In this document: positions 1 to 7,755 of the stretch, one piece after another
How the letters are laid out: each line of letters begins with the position of its first letter
Position numbering within the stretch: the first letter of the stretch is position 1
Virus record (IMG/VR): IMGVR_UViG_3300042691_036448
Span: 1-29,128 of that record
Strand: one strand, 5' to 3'
Origin: a virus
DNA: 29,128 nt
Position numbers and translations under genes: made by a program
Notes under the pieces: generated by a model
What the model was told of the DNA's origin: nothing
The model's input: the letters and a program-made list of their open reading frames with translations, nothing else
Databases searched by the model: none

Positions 1-653
1 GCTTCAACCTGATCCAGCGTGCCCGCTACAACAAGGACTTCGAGATCTACATCGAGTTCCTGAAGGAGCTGGGCCAAGCCGAGGGTCAGAGCGGCAACTA
101 CATCTATGACTTCACGGGCTTCAACGCCGTGATTCAGAACTACCAGGAGCAGATCAACGCCGAGGGTCTGACCGAGATCTCCTTCGACCTGATGTCCCGC
201 GCACGTCCGGTCTTCGGCCGTTACGACGCTGGTAGCAGCAGCCTGAGCTTCGGTAAGGTCCAGTCGAGCCTGCTCTTCCTGGCTTCCGGCACTCGTCAAG
301 CCGCCGTCAGCCCTGCCGACAACGCAACTGCGGTTGTGGTGGGCAACAACGTCACGGTCACCTACACGACCAACGGCACGGTTGCGCTCACGCAACTCGC
401 CCTCGGTCAGACCGACGGTTCTGGCTTCAGCCTGGAAGTGGCCTCGACCGGCGTCAAGGTACCCGCTGCGGTCTCCCTGGCCAGCAACGTGGTCACCATC
501 AACCCCACCGCGGACCTGTCTGCAGCCACGATCTACCGTCTGCGCGTCGCCGACGGTGCCATCACCCAGGCTGTGGACGCCGCTGGCGCCGCTTCGGCCT
601 CGGGCATCAAGCGCCCGCTGCAGGGTCTGACCACGACCTTCCGCACCGCCTGA
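1..653 (+). CDS. Major tail protein, C-terminal part (tail tube subunit with Ig-like domain)
   Basis: The reading frame is open from base 3 and ends at TGA 651-653, so the N-terminus lies outside the window. The GTG at 129 is an internal codon, since clear protein sequence continues upstream of it (FNLIQRARYNKDFEIYIEF, then GNYIYDFTGFNAVIQNYQEQ). The last 115 residues or so look like a bacterial Ig-like domain of the Big_5/SbsA type: they begin AAVSPADNATAVVVGNNVTV and end TTFRTA. Such decoration domains are known at the C-termini of siphovirus tail tube proteins and sit on the outside of the tail. The assignment to tail tube rests on position just before the G/GT chaperone and tape measure, as in lambda (V-G-T-H), and on the C-terminal domain. 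A strong terminator follows, which fits a very highly expressed structural gene. Confidence 0.75.
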   Translation, partial: FNLIQRARYNKDFEIYIEFLKELGQAEGQSGNYIYDFTGFNAVIQNYQEQINAEGLTEISFDLMSRARPVFGRYDAGSSSLSFGKVQSSLLFLASGTRQAAVSPADNATAVVVGNNVTVTYTTNGTVALTQLALGQTDGSGFSLEVASTGVKVPAAVSLASNVVTINPTADLSAATIYRLRVADGAITQAVDAAGAASASGIKRPLQGLTTTFRTA

Positions 654-680
654 TCCACCGAGACCGGCAACTACAACAAC

Positions 681-703
681 GGCCCCTTAACCGGGGCCTT
701 TTT
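681..703 (+). terminator. Rho-independent terminator after the major tail protein
   Basis: A perfect 6-bp GC stem, GGCCCC (681-686) and GGGGCC (693-698), encloses the loop TTAACC and is followed directly by five T residues (699-703). It sits 28 bases after the tail protein stop and only 6 bases before the next start codon. It would cut down transcription of the following tail assembly genes relative to the tube gene. Confidence 0.85.
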
Positions 704-709
704 CATGCC

Positions 710-943
710 ATGACGCACGACCTGTTGATCGATCCACTGAACACGGTATTTGCGGTGAATTGTCGGGTTGAGGACACCACCCTCCACTGCGGCGCCCTCT
801 TCCTCGAACCCCTCGTCCAGAGCCAGTTTATACGCCTAGCGTATGCCGGCGCTACGCTTGAGGTTGAAATACCTTCTGAGCTGGTGAACAGCCCAACGCC
901 TTACAGGGCGTGGGACGTGACGCTCCCCATTCGTGATGAGTAA
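710..943 (+). CDS. Small hypothetical protein between tail tube and tail chaperone
   Basis: This is a 77-residue protein with no recognised family. It is acidic to neutral with no membrane segment and reads like a small beta-rich globular protein (for example TLEVEIPSELVN). The start ATG lies immediately behind the T-tract of the upstream terminator and I see no good Shine-Dalgarno sequence, so initiation is probably weak or coupled to read-through. Its end overlaps the start of the next gene: the GTG/ATG pair at 933/936 lies before its TAA at 941-943, which supports translational coupling. Its position between the tube gene and the chaperone suggests a tail assembly role, but this is inference from location only. 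Confidence 0.6.
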   Translation: MTHDLLIDPLNTVFAVNCRVEDTTLHCGALFLEPLVQSQFIRLAYAGATLEVEIPSELVNSPTPYRAWDVTLPIRDE

Positions 944-1484
944 GTACAGCAGCCTCCTTTTCGCCCCCGAGAAGTACCACGAGATTGGCCCGTTCAGGTT
1001 CCCGGTGTACCACGACCTCGTTCCTGGTGAGGCCAAGGGCATCGAGGTTATTTCGCGTAAACAGTCTCGATCCACTTTTAGCTCAATCAAGCTTGCTCAA
1101 CGCATTGCCAAGGACAAAGGCATTAGCACAAAAGAAGCTGTCGAACTCCTTAGCAATACCAACGAAGAAAACCAAGACCTTCTCTACGACTACGCCGGTG
1201 AGCTCGAAGAGCTCCAGCGGAACACCGTAGGCGCCGTGGAGCAGCAGATCGCCTTCGTGACGCTGTTCATGCAGTACCGCGGCGAGGTCAAGCTGCCCCG
1301 TGCGAAGGACTGGCAGCGGATGGAGGACTGGACGGACGCCGACACCGAGGCCATCCCCACCAAGATCATGGAAGAGATTTTCCGCTTGATCGGGTGGGAG
1401 CGCGACGGATGGCCTGAGCCCGAGGGAAAGTCCTCGGGGACCGAGGAGGAGCAGGAGTTCAGCCCTCCCCCGAACAGATCCTGA
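936..1484 (+). CDS. Tail assembly chaperone, short form (lambda gpG-like)
   Basis: The zero-frame product is 182 residues from ATG 936; GTG 933 is an adjacent in-frame alternative. It overlaps the end of the upstream gene. The protein is mainly helical and charged, with a central stretch LLYDYAGELEELQRNTVGAV, and ends in a low-complexity acidic and proline-rich tail (GTEEEQEF, then SPPPNRS). There is no strong sequence signature; such chaperones diverge quickly. The call rests on location between tail tube and tape measure and on the -1 slippery heptamer GGGAAAG at 1424-1430 near the end of the gene, which joins it to a second frame exactly as in lambda G/GT. The part at about 1030-1180 is more AT-rich than its flanks. 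Confidence 0.75.
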   Translation: MSKYSSLLFAPEKYHEIGPFRFPVYHDLVPGEAKGIEVISRKQSRSTFSSIKLAQRIAKDKGISTKEAVELLSNTNEENQDLLYDYAGELEELQRNTVGAVEQQIAFVTLFMQYRGEVKLPRAKDWQRMEDWTDADTEAIPTKIMEEIFRLIGWERDGWPEPEGKSSGTEEEQEFSPPPNRS

Positions 1485-1915
1485 CGGCTTGCGAGAGCCA
1501 GCTTCGCAGCCCAGAAACGAACTGGGACGAGGTTTACGTCCGCATCCGGATGTCGCCGCTTGGCTCAGACTTCCCCCGAGAGCGGTTCCTACGCACACCC
1601 GTGAGCACGATCCGCTGGGTGCTGGCTCAGCTGAGTGATCGTGAGCAGGCGGAGGCGAACCTGAACGCGCTTCCTGTTGCTCGGTTGACGCAGATCCTCA
1701 TTCAGATCGCCCATGGGTTCTCAGGCTCGAAGCGTCAAGCGCCGAAGCTGGAAACCAAGGAGTTCTTGCCCTACCCGAATTGGCGCCCAGCAAACGCCGA
1801 GGCCGATGGACCAAGTCAGCCCACGCGTTTTGTGCTCACCGAGCTCGCCAAGCGTCACGCGTTGCCGATGCATGTGTTCGCGGCGCTGATGACCCCTGCT
1901 GAGCGTCGGCCGTAA
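936..1915 (+). CDS. Tail assembly chaperone, frameshifted long form (lambda gpGT-like)
   Basis: Reading 936-1430 and then re-reading base 1430 in the -1 frame (1430-1915) gives a protein of about 326 residues. The second frame is open from just after a TGA at 1415-1417, so the shift must lie between 1418 and 1484, and GGGAAAG sits in that interval in the correct phase (G GGA AAG). The T-like part begins VLGDRGGAGVQPSPEQIL and continues through TNWDEVYVRIRM to FLPYPNWRP and LPMHVFAALM. The coding-like sequence extends well upstream of the ATG at 1550, and that ATG has no ribosome binding site, so T is better read as an extension than as a separate gene. In lambda the GT form recruits tube subunits to the tape measure. 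Confidence 0.8.
1424..1447 (+). promoter_or_regulatory. Programmed -1 ribosomal frameshift site
   Basis: The slippery heptamer GGGAAAG (1424-1430) is in phase X XXY YYZ with the upstream gene and has the same sequence as the lambda G/GT slip site. Directly behind it is a perfect 6-bp hairpin, TCCTCG (1431-1436) and CGAGGA (1442-1447), with loop GGGAC. A stimulatory hairpin usually starts several bases further on, so its role is inference; the heptamer and frames are seen directly. Confidence 0.85.
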
Positions 1916-1942
1916 CATAGGGTTAACGGATAGGGCGGAGCA

Positions 1943-4900
1943 GTGGCTGATTTTCAGCTCAAAGTAGTAGCTGAAACGCAGAGAGCGGAGAAGGATCTCC
2001 AACGCCTAGACAAGACAGCAAATGAAGCAACAAAAGAAAGAAAGATAAAGCTTGACGTACCATCAATAGGTCAGGTATCAAAGAACTTTTCTGACTTAAG
2101 CAAGAACCTAGAAACCGCTGCTAACGATATCAAGAAGTTCTATGGTGTTGCACGACAACTTCCAGGGATAGGGCAGCAAATACAGAGCTACGAGAAAGCT
2201 GTAACAGGAACAGCAAAAACAGCCAATGCATTAGCCAGCAATACTAAAGCCGGAGAGATCCTGGCTCACAGCTTTGAGAAAGCAACAAGCGCAGCTGGAT
2301 CACTTGTTAACGACCTAGCCAAGGTTGGATTTGCGCTATTTGGCATCAAAGAAATTGTCGGAGTTCTTCAGAATGCATTTGGGGGGTTGTTCAATCAGAC
2401 CATAGGTAGAGAGATAAAGCTTCGCGAAACGATTCTAAAAACACAGACAACACTTGCGTCCACAGCAAAAGTATTTAAGAATGGCACGGAGATCACAGAT
2501 CCATACCAGAAAATTGTCAGCTTAACAGGTGCAGTTAGAAAAAACATCGACTCGATCCGCGAACGGTCGATCGCTCTGGCAGGAGTCACATCAGGAGAGG
2601 TCATCGAAGTCTTTGGCATCGTGGCCTCGCAGATCAGTCAAATTGGTGGCGGATTAAAGGAAGCCGAAGACCTAGCAATAAACTTTGCAGCCGCACTCGG
2701 TACTTTTGGCATTCCGCTGTACCAGGCTCGCCAGGAAATTGGATCGATCCTCCGCGGTGACATCACGACGGACTCCTACCTAGCAAAAGCGCTAGGTATC
2801 ACCAACGAGGACGTTGCCAAAGCCAAAACACAAGCTGGAGGTCTTGTCAAATTCCTCGAAGACAGGCTAGCTGCTGCAGTGGCAGGTCAAAAGATTGCAG
2901 CACAGGGCTTCTCTGGGATTGTTTCTAATATTAGAGACCTCGCTGAATTGCTCGGGCAGCGATTTGGAGCAGCGCTCCTTGATCCACTACTAAATGTACT
3001 AGCCGCAGTATTTGAAAACCTGTTCAGAATTAAAGAGCAAATTTTTGCAATTGCGGATGGTGCAGGTCAGGTAATTGGGCGTGTGTCCGCAGTCGGACGC
3101 GAGATCCGTTCTCGGGCGGGCATGGTGTCCCTAGGCGAGATTGGCCTTAAAGACGACTCGGGCCAGAAAGCACTAAACAACATCCAAGATGCATTCCAAG
3201 ATGTCACTGTCTTGATTGAAGGAGCGGCCCAACGCGCAATTGGGGCAATCGCCCAAGCAATAAACACACTGAAGCCATCGGTGCGAACGGTTGCCGATGC
3301 CTTCATCCGTTTGGGCAAAGTATTTATTGAGATCAAAGTAGATACGTTCGAGGCACTGGCAAGAGTGCTAGCCAACCTAATAACAGCGGCCACACCGCTA
3401 CTGGCGACATTCACAACGCTGTTTAATCTGTATAGCCGATTCCTAGATTTACCTGTAATTCAAGAATTTGCAAAGCTAAGCGCAACGATGGGATTGTTAA
3501 AGCGTGCAGGTATGGACCTAGTAACGAATGCGATCTTAATCGGCAATACATTATTTAGGGTTGTAATCCCAGCTGTCGGCGCTCTTGGGACCACCTTTGG
3601 TGTCGTTGTTGGTGGCGTTGGGGCAGTTGTCCTAGCACTCGGCAAGCTCACTCTCACGCTGGCTGGATTGACCGCCGCTATGGCGGGAGTACCAGGCATC
3701 GCGGCTGGTGTTGCAAAGGCCCTCGTTGATGTATCAAAGAACCTGAGTCAGTCAGGTCAACAAAGTATTGAGGCAGGCAACAACATCAATACCGTGGCTG
3801 GCGGGTTCAAGAATCTCGGCGAGACCGCCAAACTAGCCGGTCTAAACATTGTTAAGTCGTTGGGTTGGACGCTTCTTATTCAGGCCGCGGTAACAGTCGC
3901 TGTAAATGCAGTTGGTGAATTCCAGAAAGCATCCGAGGACATCACCCGTCAGAAGCGGGCGGAGCTAGCACTGACAAGACTCAGCAGTGTCTATAGGAAT
4001 GTGGGCGACGACGCCGATTACGCGACGAAGGCAGCACGCGACTTTGAGCAACAGCTTGCCCAGGCTGAATATGGCCGTGTGATCGAACGACTTGAAGAGA
4101 TAAGGAAAAAACTAAATGACATGCGTTATGAGGCTCAGATTAGTATTCAGACCTGGGGTGAGTTCTTCCGGTTATTTGATATAGGCAGGACGCTGCAAAG
4201 GGCGCGCGGATTGAGCCCAGACTCGGTCGATGCAGCCAAACTGATCGGTGAGGAGCAACGTCTCCGCGACTATAAGCGCAAATACGAAGCCGAACAAAAC
4301 AAGAAAAGCGCCGAAGAGAATATTCGACTAGAAGCTAACAATAGAAAGAATATGGAGCAGGAGATAAAAGACATCCGCCTGCGCCAAGAAAACGAGCTCT
4401 TCTCAAAGCGCCAGGAACTCGCACAAAAGGAAGTCGACATCTTCCGCGCTGCCGGCGAGCTCCGCATCTTCCAGATGGAGCAGGCCAACAAGAAAATGAT
4501 GGAGGGGCAGGAAGGTGCGTCCGCTGCAGCGATGGACGCGCTCAACACCTACCTCAGCATCCGAGAGCGGGGTGAGCTGGAGATCGAGGCCGCCAAGAAG
4601 CAGCTGGTCGTTGAAGTTGCAAATATGGAGCGTGAGATCGAGAATTATAAACTCGAAAACGCTAAAACAATCGCAAAGATCCGCAAAGAGTCAGCTCAAT
4701 ATGAGGAGAATGTAGCCAAAAATGTTGAGGCCATCAAACGGAATGGCGCCCAAGCGCAGGCGTCACCAGCCCCGACAGAGGGCTTCAGAGTAGGCAGCAC
4801 GGGGCGTTCCACAGGGCCACACCTGGATATTCGTAGCCCAACTGGGGACGCAAATGCTGTAATCAACGAAGCCATGACGATTGTCAAGGCGTGGCAGGCC

Positions 4901-6685
4901 ATGGGAATCGCTTATATCCAGCTAAGCAACACTGGTGAAAATGTCAAAGGAGTATCCGATGACGCCAGGCTACGGGCTGCATTGAAGCGTGAGCAACAGG
5001 CGCACGCCACTAGAGCACGTGGCGGTGCAATCGATATCGCAGTACCTTCTGGAACACTCGTCCCTAGACGGACTGGCACGCCTTCCTGGGATGGCGGCGG
5101 GGGCGGGTGGATGGCAACATCCCTCGACACCGGAAACATATTCCTGCATGGACTGCAGAGTTCCATAGCGAGTAGGGGATCGGCACCAACACCGGTCTCG
5201 ACACAGGCGCCGAACTTCGACGCCATCGGGACTCCCGCGGTGGACAAATACGCCGCAGCAGTGCGCAACGTCTCATCCGCCATGGAGCGCCTGCGCGCAC
5301 TGCAGGCCGCACTTACTGAAGCCAAGACCAAAGCGGCCTTCGAAGAAATCGCCAAGGCCGCCTTCCCGCGAGCGCAGGTTGAGCAGTACAAGGATCAACT
5401 GATCGAGGCCCAGCTCTCGCTGAAGGCGTTCGCGAGCTCGAAATCGGACGCCTACGACCCAGATCGCGCTGCAATTGAAGTCCGCTATCAGAAAGAGCTT
5501 CTGATCATGGACCGCGAGCGCAAGGAGATCCAGGAAGCCGCCGCCAAAGCCGAGGGCGTCAAGAAAGCAGAGCTCGTCGAACTAGAGAAGAAGATCACGG
5601 AACAGATTGAAAAGCGCAAGAAAGACCTCACCGAGATCAAAAATCTCGAAGGGCAGATCCTCGCCATCACGCGAGCTCAAACAGTAATTGAAAGTCTGCG
5701 CAAGTCATTCAAAGACAATACGAAAGACATTCGCAACCAACAGAACGACCTAATGGTCGGTACGCGTATGCAGCTTGAGGGCTTTAGCCCTGAACAGATT
5801 GACACTCAAATGAAGGTCATCGCCGCGGCGCGGGAATACGATGCCAAGAACACTGAGATACAAAAAGACATTGCAGTAGCCGAGGACGCTATTGCAACAA
5901 AACGGGCAGCCGGTACTGCAGTAACCGCTCAGGAGATCCAGACCCTCAACAACCTCAAAAAGAGCCTGGAGGACGCCCGTGTCGAGTACAACTCCAACAT
6001 CCTGGCGATTCAAGGCTTCGCTGCCGCTCAACAGGCAGCAAAAACCGCGCTCGCGTGGCAGGTCGACAACCGCTGGGAGTCGGCCTGGGGTGGGATGAAA
6101 CAGGGCCTGGAGGAGTACGCCGCCAGCCTCGGCACCCTCAAGAGCCAGATGCAGGACTTCACCAAGAACACCCTCGGCGCGATGTCCAACGCGTTCGTCG
6201 AGCTGCTGACGACAGGTACGACGAACTTCCGCCAGCTCGCCGCCAACATCCTCACCGACCTGACTCGCATCATCTTCCAAACGATGGTGCTGAAGCCGTT
6301 GCTCAAAGCCCTTGCGTCACCCCTTGGCGGTGGCTCAATGTTCGGCTTCGCCTCCGGCGGCATCATGACCTCTAATGGTCCGCTGCCCCTGCGCTCCTAC
6401 GCCGGAGGCGGAATCGCCAACAGCCCCCAGGTGGCGCTCTTCGGCGAGGGCTCCAAACCCGAAGCCTTCGTACCGTTGCCAGACGGCAAGAGCATCCCGG
6501 TCAGCTTCGATCGCTCCGGCGCCACGAGCTCGGGCAATGTCAGCGTCAACGTCAACGTCGATGCCAAAGGCACCCAGGCCCAAGGGGACTCGAAGAAGAG
6601 CGAGCAAATCGGCAAGGTCATCGCCAGCGCTGTACAGGAGGAGATTCTCCGCATGAAACGGCCGGGTGGCCTACTGGCTAGCTGA
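1943..6685 (+). CDS. Tail tape measure protein with lambda gpH-type C-terminus
   Basis: This 1580-residue protein starts at GTG 1943 behind a purine-rich GGGCGGAG. Length sets tail length in siphoviruses. Residues 1-60 are charged and helical. Hydrophobic stretches occur near 110-150 and strongly at about 533-590 (GVVVGGVGAVVLALGKL), and long coiled coils lie at about 690-940 and 1090-1400. The C-terminus has the lambda tape-measure signature: FRQLAANILTDLTRIIFQTM, then FASGGI and IANSPQVALFGEGSKPEAFV. An insert at residues 947-1070 looks like a cell-wall peptidase remnant: STGRSTGPHLDIRS resembles the M23 loop where HLH is usual, but reads H960-x-D962, and HATRARGGAIDI (H1021, D1031) recalls M15 without its exact spacing. 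The first 2.3 kb is clearly more AT-rich than the last 1.5 kb, which suggests mosaic origin. Confidence 0.92.
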   Translation: MADFQLKVVAETQRAEKDLQRLDKTANEATKERKIKLDVPSIGQVSKNFSDLSKNLETAANDIKKFYGVARQLPGIGQQIQSYEKAVTGTAKTANALASNTKAGEILAHSFEKATSAAGSLVNDLAKVGFALFGIKEIVGVLQNAFGGLFNQTIGREIKLRETILKTQTTLASTAKVFKNGTEITDPYQKIVSLTGAVRKNIDSIRERSIALAGVTSGEVIEVFGIVASQISQIGGGLKEAEDLAINFAAALGTFGIPLYQARQEIGSILRGDITTDSYLAKALGITNEDVAKAKTQAGGLVKFLEDRLAAAVAGQKIAAQGFSGIVSNIRDLAELLGQRFGAALLDPLLNVLAAVFENLFRIKEQIFAIADGAGQVIGRVSAVGREIRSRAGMVSLGEIGLKDDSGQKALNNIQDAFQDVTVLIEGAAQRAIGAIAQAINTLKPSVRTVADAFIRLGKVFIEIKVDTFEALARVLANLITAATPLLATFTTLFNLYSRFLDLPVIQEFAKLSATMGLLKRAGMDLVTNAILIGNTLFRVVIPAVGALGTTFGVVVGGVGAVVLALGKLTLTLAGLTAAMAGVPGIAAGVAKALVDVSKNLSQSGQQSIEAGNNINTVAGGFKNLGETAKLAGLNIVKSLGWTLLIQAAVTVAVNAVGEFQKASEDITRQKRAELALTRLSSVYRNVGDDADYATKAARDFEQQLAQAEYGRVIERLEEIRKKLNDMRYEAQISIQTWGEFFRLFDIGRTLQRARGLSPDSVDAAKLIGEEQRLRDYKRKYEAEQNKKSAEENIRLEANNRKNMEQEIKDIRLRQENELFSKRQELAQKEVDIFRAAGELRIFQMEQANKKMMEGQEGASAAAMDALNTYLSIRERGELEIEAAKKQLVVEVANMEREIENYKLENAKTIAKIRKESAQYEENVAKNVEAIKRNGAQAQASPAPTEGFRVGSTGRSTGPHLDIRSPTGDANAVINEAMTIVKAWQAMGIAYIQLSNTGENVKGVSDDARLRAALKREQQAHATRARGGAIDIAVPSGTLVPRRTGTPSWDGGGGGWMATSLDTGNIFLHGLQSSIASRGSAPTPVSTQAPNFDAIGTPAVDKYAAAVRNVSSAMERLRALQAALTEAKTKAAFEEIAKAAFPRAQVEQYKDQLIEAQLSLKAFASSKSDAYDPDRAAIEVRYQKELLIMDRERKEIQEAAAKAEGVKKAELVELEKKITEQIEKRKKDLTEIKNLEGQILAITRAQTVIESLRKSFKDNTKDIRNQQNDLMVGTRMQLEGFSPEQIDTQMKVIAAAREYDAKNTEIQKDIAVAEDAIATKRAAGTAVTAQEIQTLNNLKKSLEDARVEYNSNILAIQGFAAAQQAAKTALAWQVDNRWESAWGGMKQGLEEYAASLGTLKSQMQDFTKNTLGAMSNAFVELLTTGTTNFRQLAANILTDLTRIIFQTMVLKPLLKALASPLGGGSMFGFASGGIMTSNGPLPLRSYAGGGIANSPQVALFGEGSKPEAFVPLPDGKSIPVSFDRSGATSSGNVSVNVNVDAKGTQAQGDSKKSEQIGKVIASAVQEEILRMKRPGGLLAS

Positions 6686-6687
6686 AG

Positions 6688-7389
6688 ATGAGCGATTTTC
6701 ATCTGCCACCATTCGCCCCCATTTATCCGATCCGCAAGGTGGTGCGCCCCCGAGTGCGGGGGAGTCGCCGCCCAGCGTGGGGAATTGAACAGCGCGCCAC
6801 GGTTGGCCTGAACCAAACGTCACCTGAGTGGGACGTCCAGTGGCTGCTGCCGTTCACCGATGCCAACACGCTCGACACCTTTTTGGCGACTCGGGCCGCG
6901 CAGAACGAGTGGTTCCTCTGGACACCGCCCAATGGGGTACAGGGGTACTACCGATGCGATGACTGGACGAAGACCGTCAGTAATCACAAAGTCTTCGAGC
7001 TCCGAGCTCGGCTGAGGCAAGTCTTCGGCTTCGACCTGCCGAGCATGGCGCCGGGTGTCGGGTCCGTGCAAGTTGCATTTAAGGAATTCAGAATTCGTCG
7101 TGACTATGTGATGGCAGTCGATTTAGGGACGATTGCTGTAAGTGGTGTTGATAGCTACTTCCAGATCGACATTCCTATACCCGTAGACACAGGTTCGTAT
7201 AGCATCACAGGCGCTGATGCCACTTTCTACAGAGGCTTGTTGCTACTGAGTGAACTCGGCACAATTAGCACAACAGGAGCATCAGCTACGCTGATCTATT
7301 TCAGCTTAAGTAGCAATTACTTCGGCAGCATGAGCGATCAGCTCTATGGGTGGGACCGTGACTTCCAAGTAGATTGGTGGGGTGATTAA
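6688..7389 (+). CDS. Minor tail protein, lambda gpM-like (first copy)
   Basis: The protein has 233 residues. Residues 1-115 match the lambda gpM family (Phage_min_tail): a Pro-rich start FAPIYPIRKVVRPRVRG, then TSPEWDVQWLLPF, an aromatic block NEWFLWTPPNGVQGYYRCDD, and FELRARLRQVFGFDLP. The remaining 100 residues form an extension with a degenerate repeat (DTGSYSITGADATFYRG against ELGTISTTGASATLIYF), a type of repeat seen in phage tail-tip proteins. gpM acts in tail tip assembly between the tape measure and gpL. It follows the tape measure by two bases. The N-terminal domain is paralogous to that of the gene at 12116-13888, with the same WD-x2-WLL core and the same R-x-RCD(D/E)WT motif. Confidence 0.85.
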   Translation: MSDFHLPPFAPIYPIRKVVRPRVRGSRRPAWGIEQRATVGLNQTSPEWDVQWLLPFTDANTLDTFLATRAAQNEWFLWTPPNGVQGYYRCDDWTKTVSNHKVFELRARLRQVFGFDLPSMAPGVGSVQVAFKEFRIRRDYVMAVDLGTIAVSGVDSYFQIDIPIPVDTGSYSITGADATFYRGLLLLSELGTISTTGASATLIYFSLSSNYFGSMSDQLYGWDRDFQVDWWGD

Positions 7390-7395
7390 ACGGCC

Positions 7396-7755
7396 ATGAC
7401 AGCCCCTAACCTAAAGGCCCCTGCGACAATCACGGGGAAGACAGCAACGTACTCGTGCACGAGTACGTTGGCGGCCGCGCTTAGCAATGGGGCTAGTAGC
7501 AATAAAGTACTGAAAGTCAATACGATTCGCGCGGCCAATATTGACACAACATCTGCTTTTTCTGTTGATATTACGGTTTACCGCAGCGCTGCTAATACTT
7601 ACATCGCAAACGCTATTTCAGTTCCAGTTAATTCAACCTTAGTTGTACTATCAAAAGAAGAATATATCTACTTAGAAGAAGGCGACGCGATCTATGCCAA
7701 GGGCAGTACCAGCGGCAAGATTGATCTGACCATCAGCTACGAGGAGATTTCCTGA
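7396..7755 (+). CDS. Small conserved virion-type protein (unknown function)
   Basis: This 119-residue beta-rich protein has a conserved-looking centre (KVLKVNTIRAANID, then NSTLVVLSKEEYIYLEEGDA) and end (ISYEEIS). I recognise this type as a small structural protein found in many cyanophage virion gene clusters; its exact role is unknown. It has no signal peptide or membrane segment. It sits six bases after the first M-like gene, and its stop TGA overlaps the next ATG as TGATG, which implies coupling to the LamG protein. Codons for residues 17-25 lie inside a 26-bp perfect palindrome at 7445-7470. Confidence 0.7.
   Translation: MTAPNLKAPATITGKTATYSCTSTLAAALSNGASSNKVLKVNTIRAANIDTTSAFSVDITVYRSAANTYIANAISVPVNSTLVVLSKEEYIYLEEGDAIYAKGSTSGKIDLTISYEEIS
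7445..7470. repeat. 26-bp perfect palindrome inside a coding region
   Basis: The half-site CAACGTACTCGTG (7445-7457) is followed without a spacer by its exact reverse complement (7458-7470). The next pair outwards (G7444, G7471) does not match, so the symmetry is exactly 13 bp per arm. It would form a strong hairpin in mRNA or a cruciform in DNA. A NotI-like GCGGCCGC lies just downstream. No function is known to me. Confidence 0.9.

Noticed and set aside
1550-1915. Independent T-like gene starting at ATG 1550
   Set aside because: No ribosome binding site, and protein-like sequence continues upstream of the ATG to the slip site; the frameshift product explains it better.
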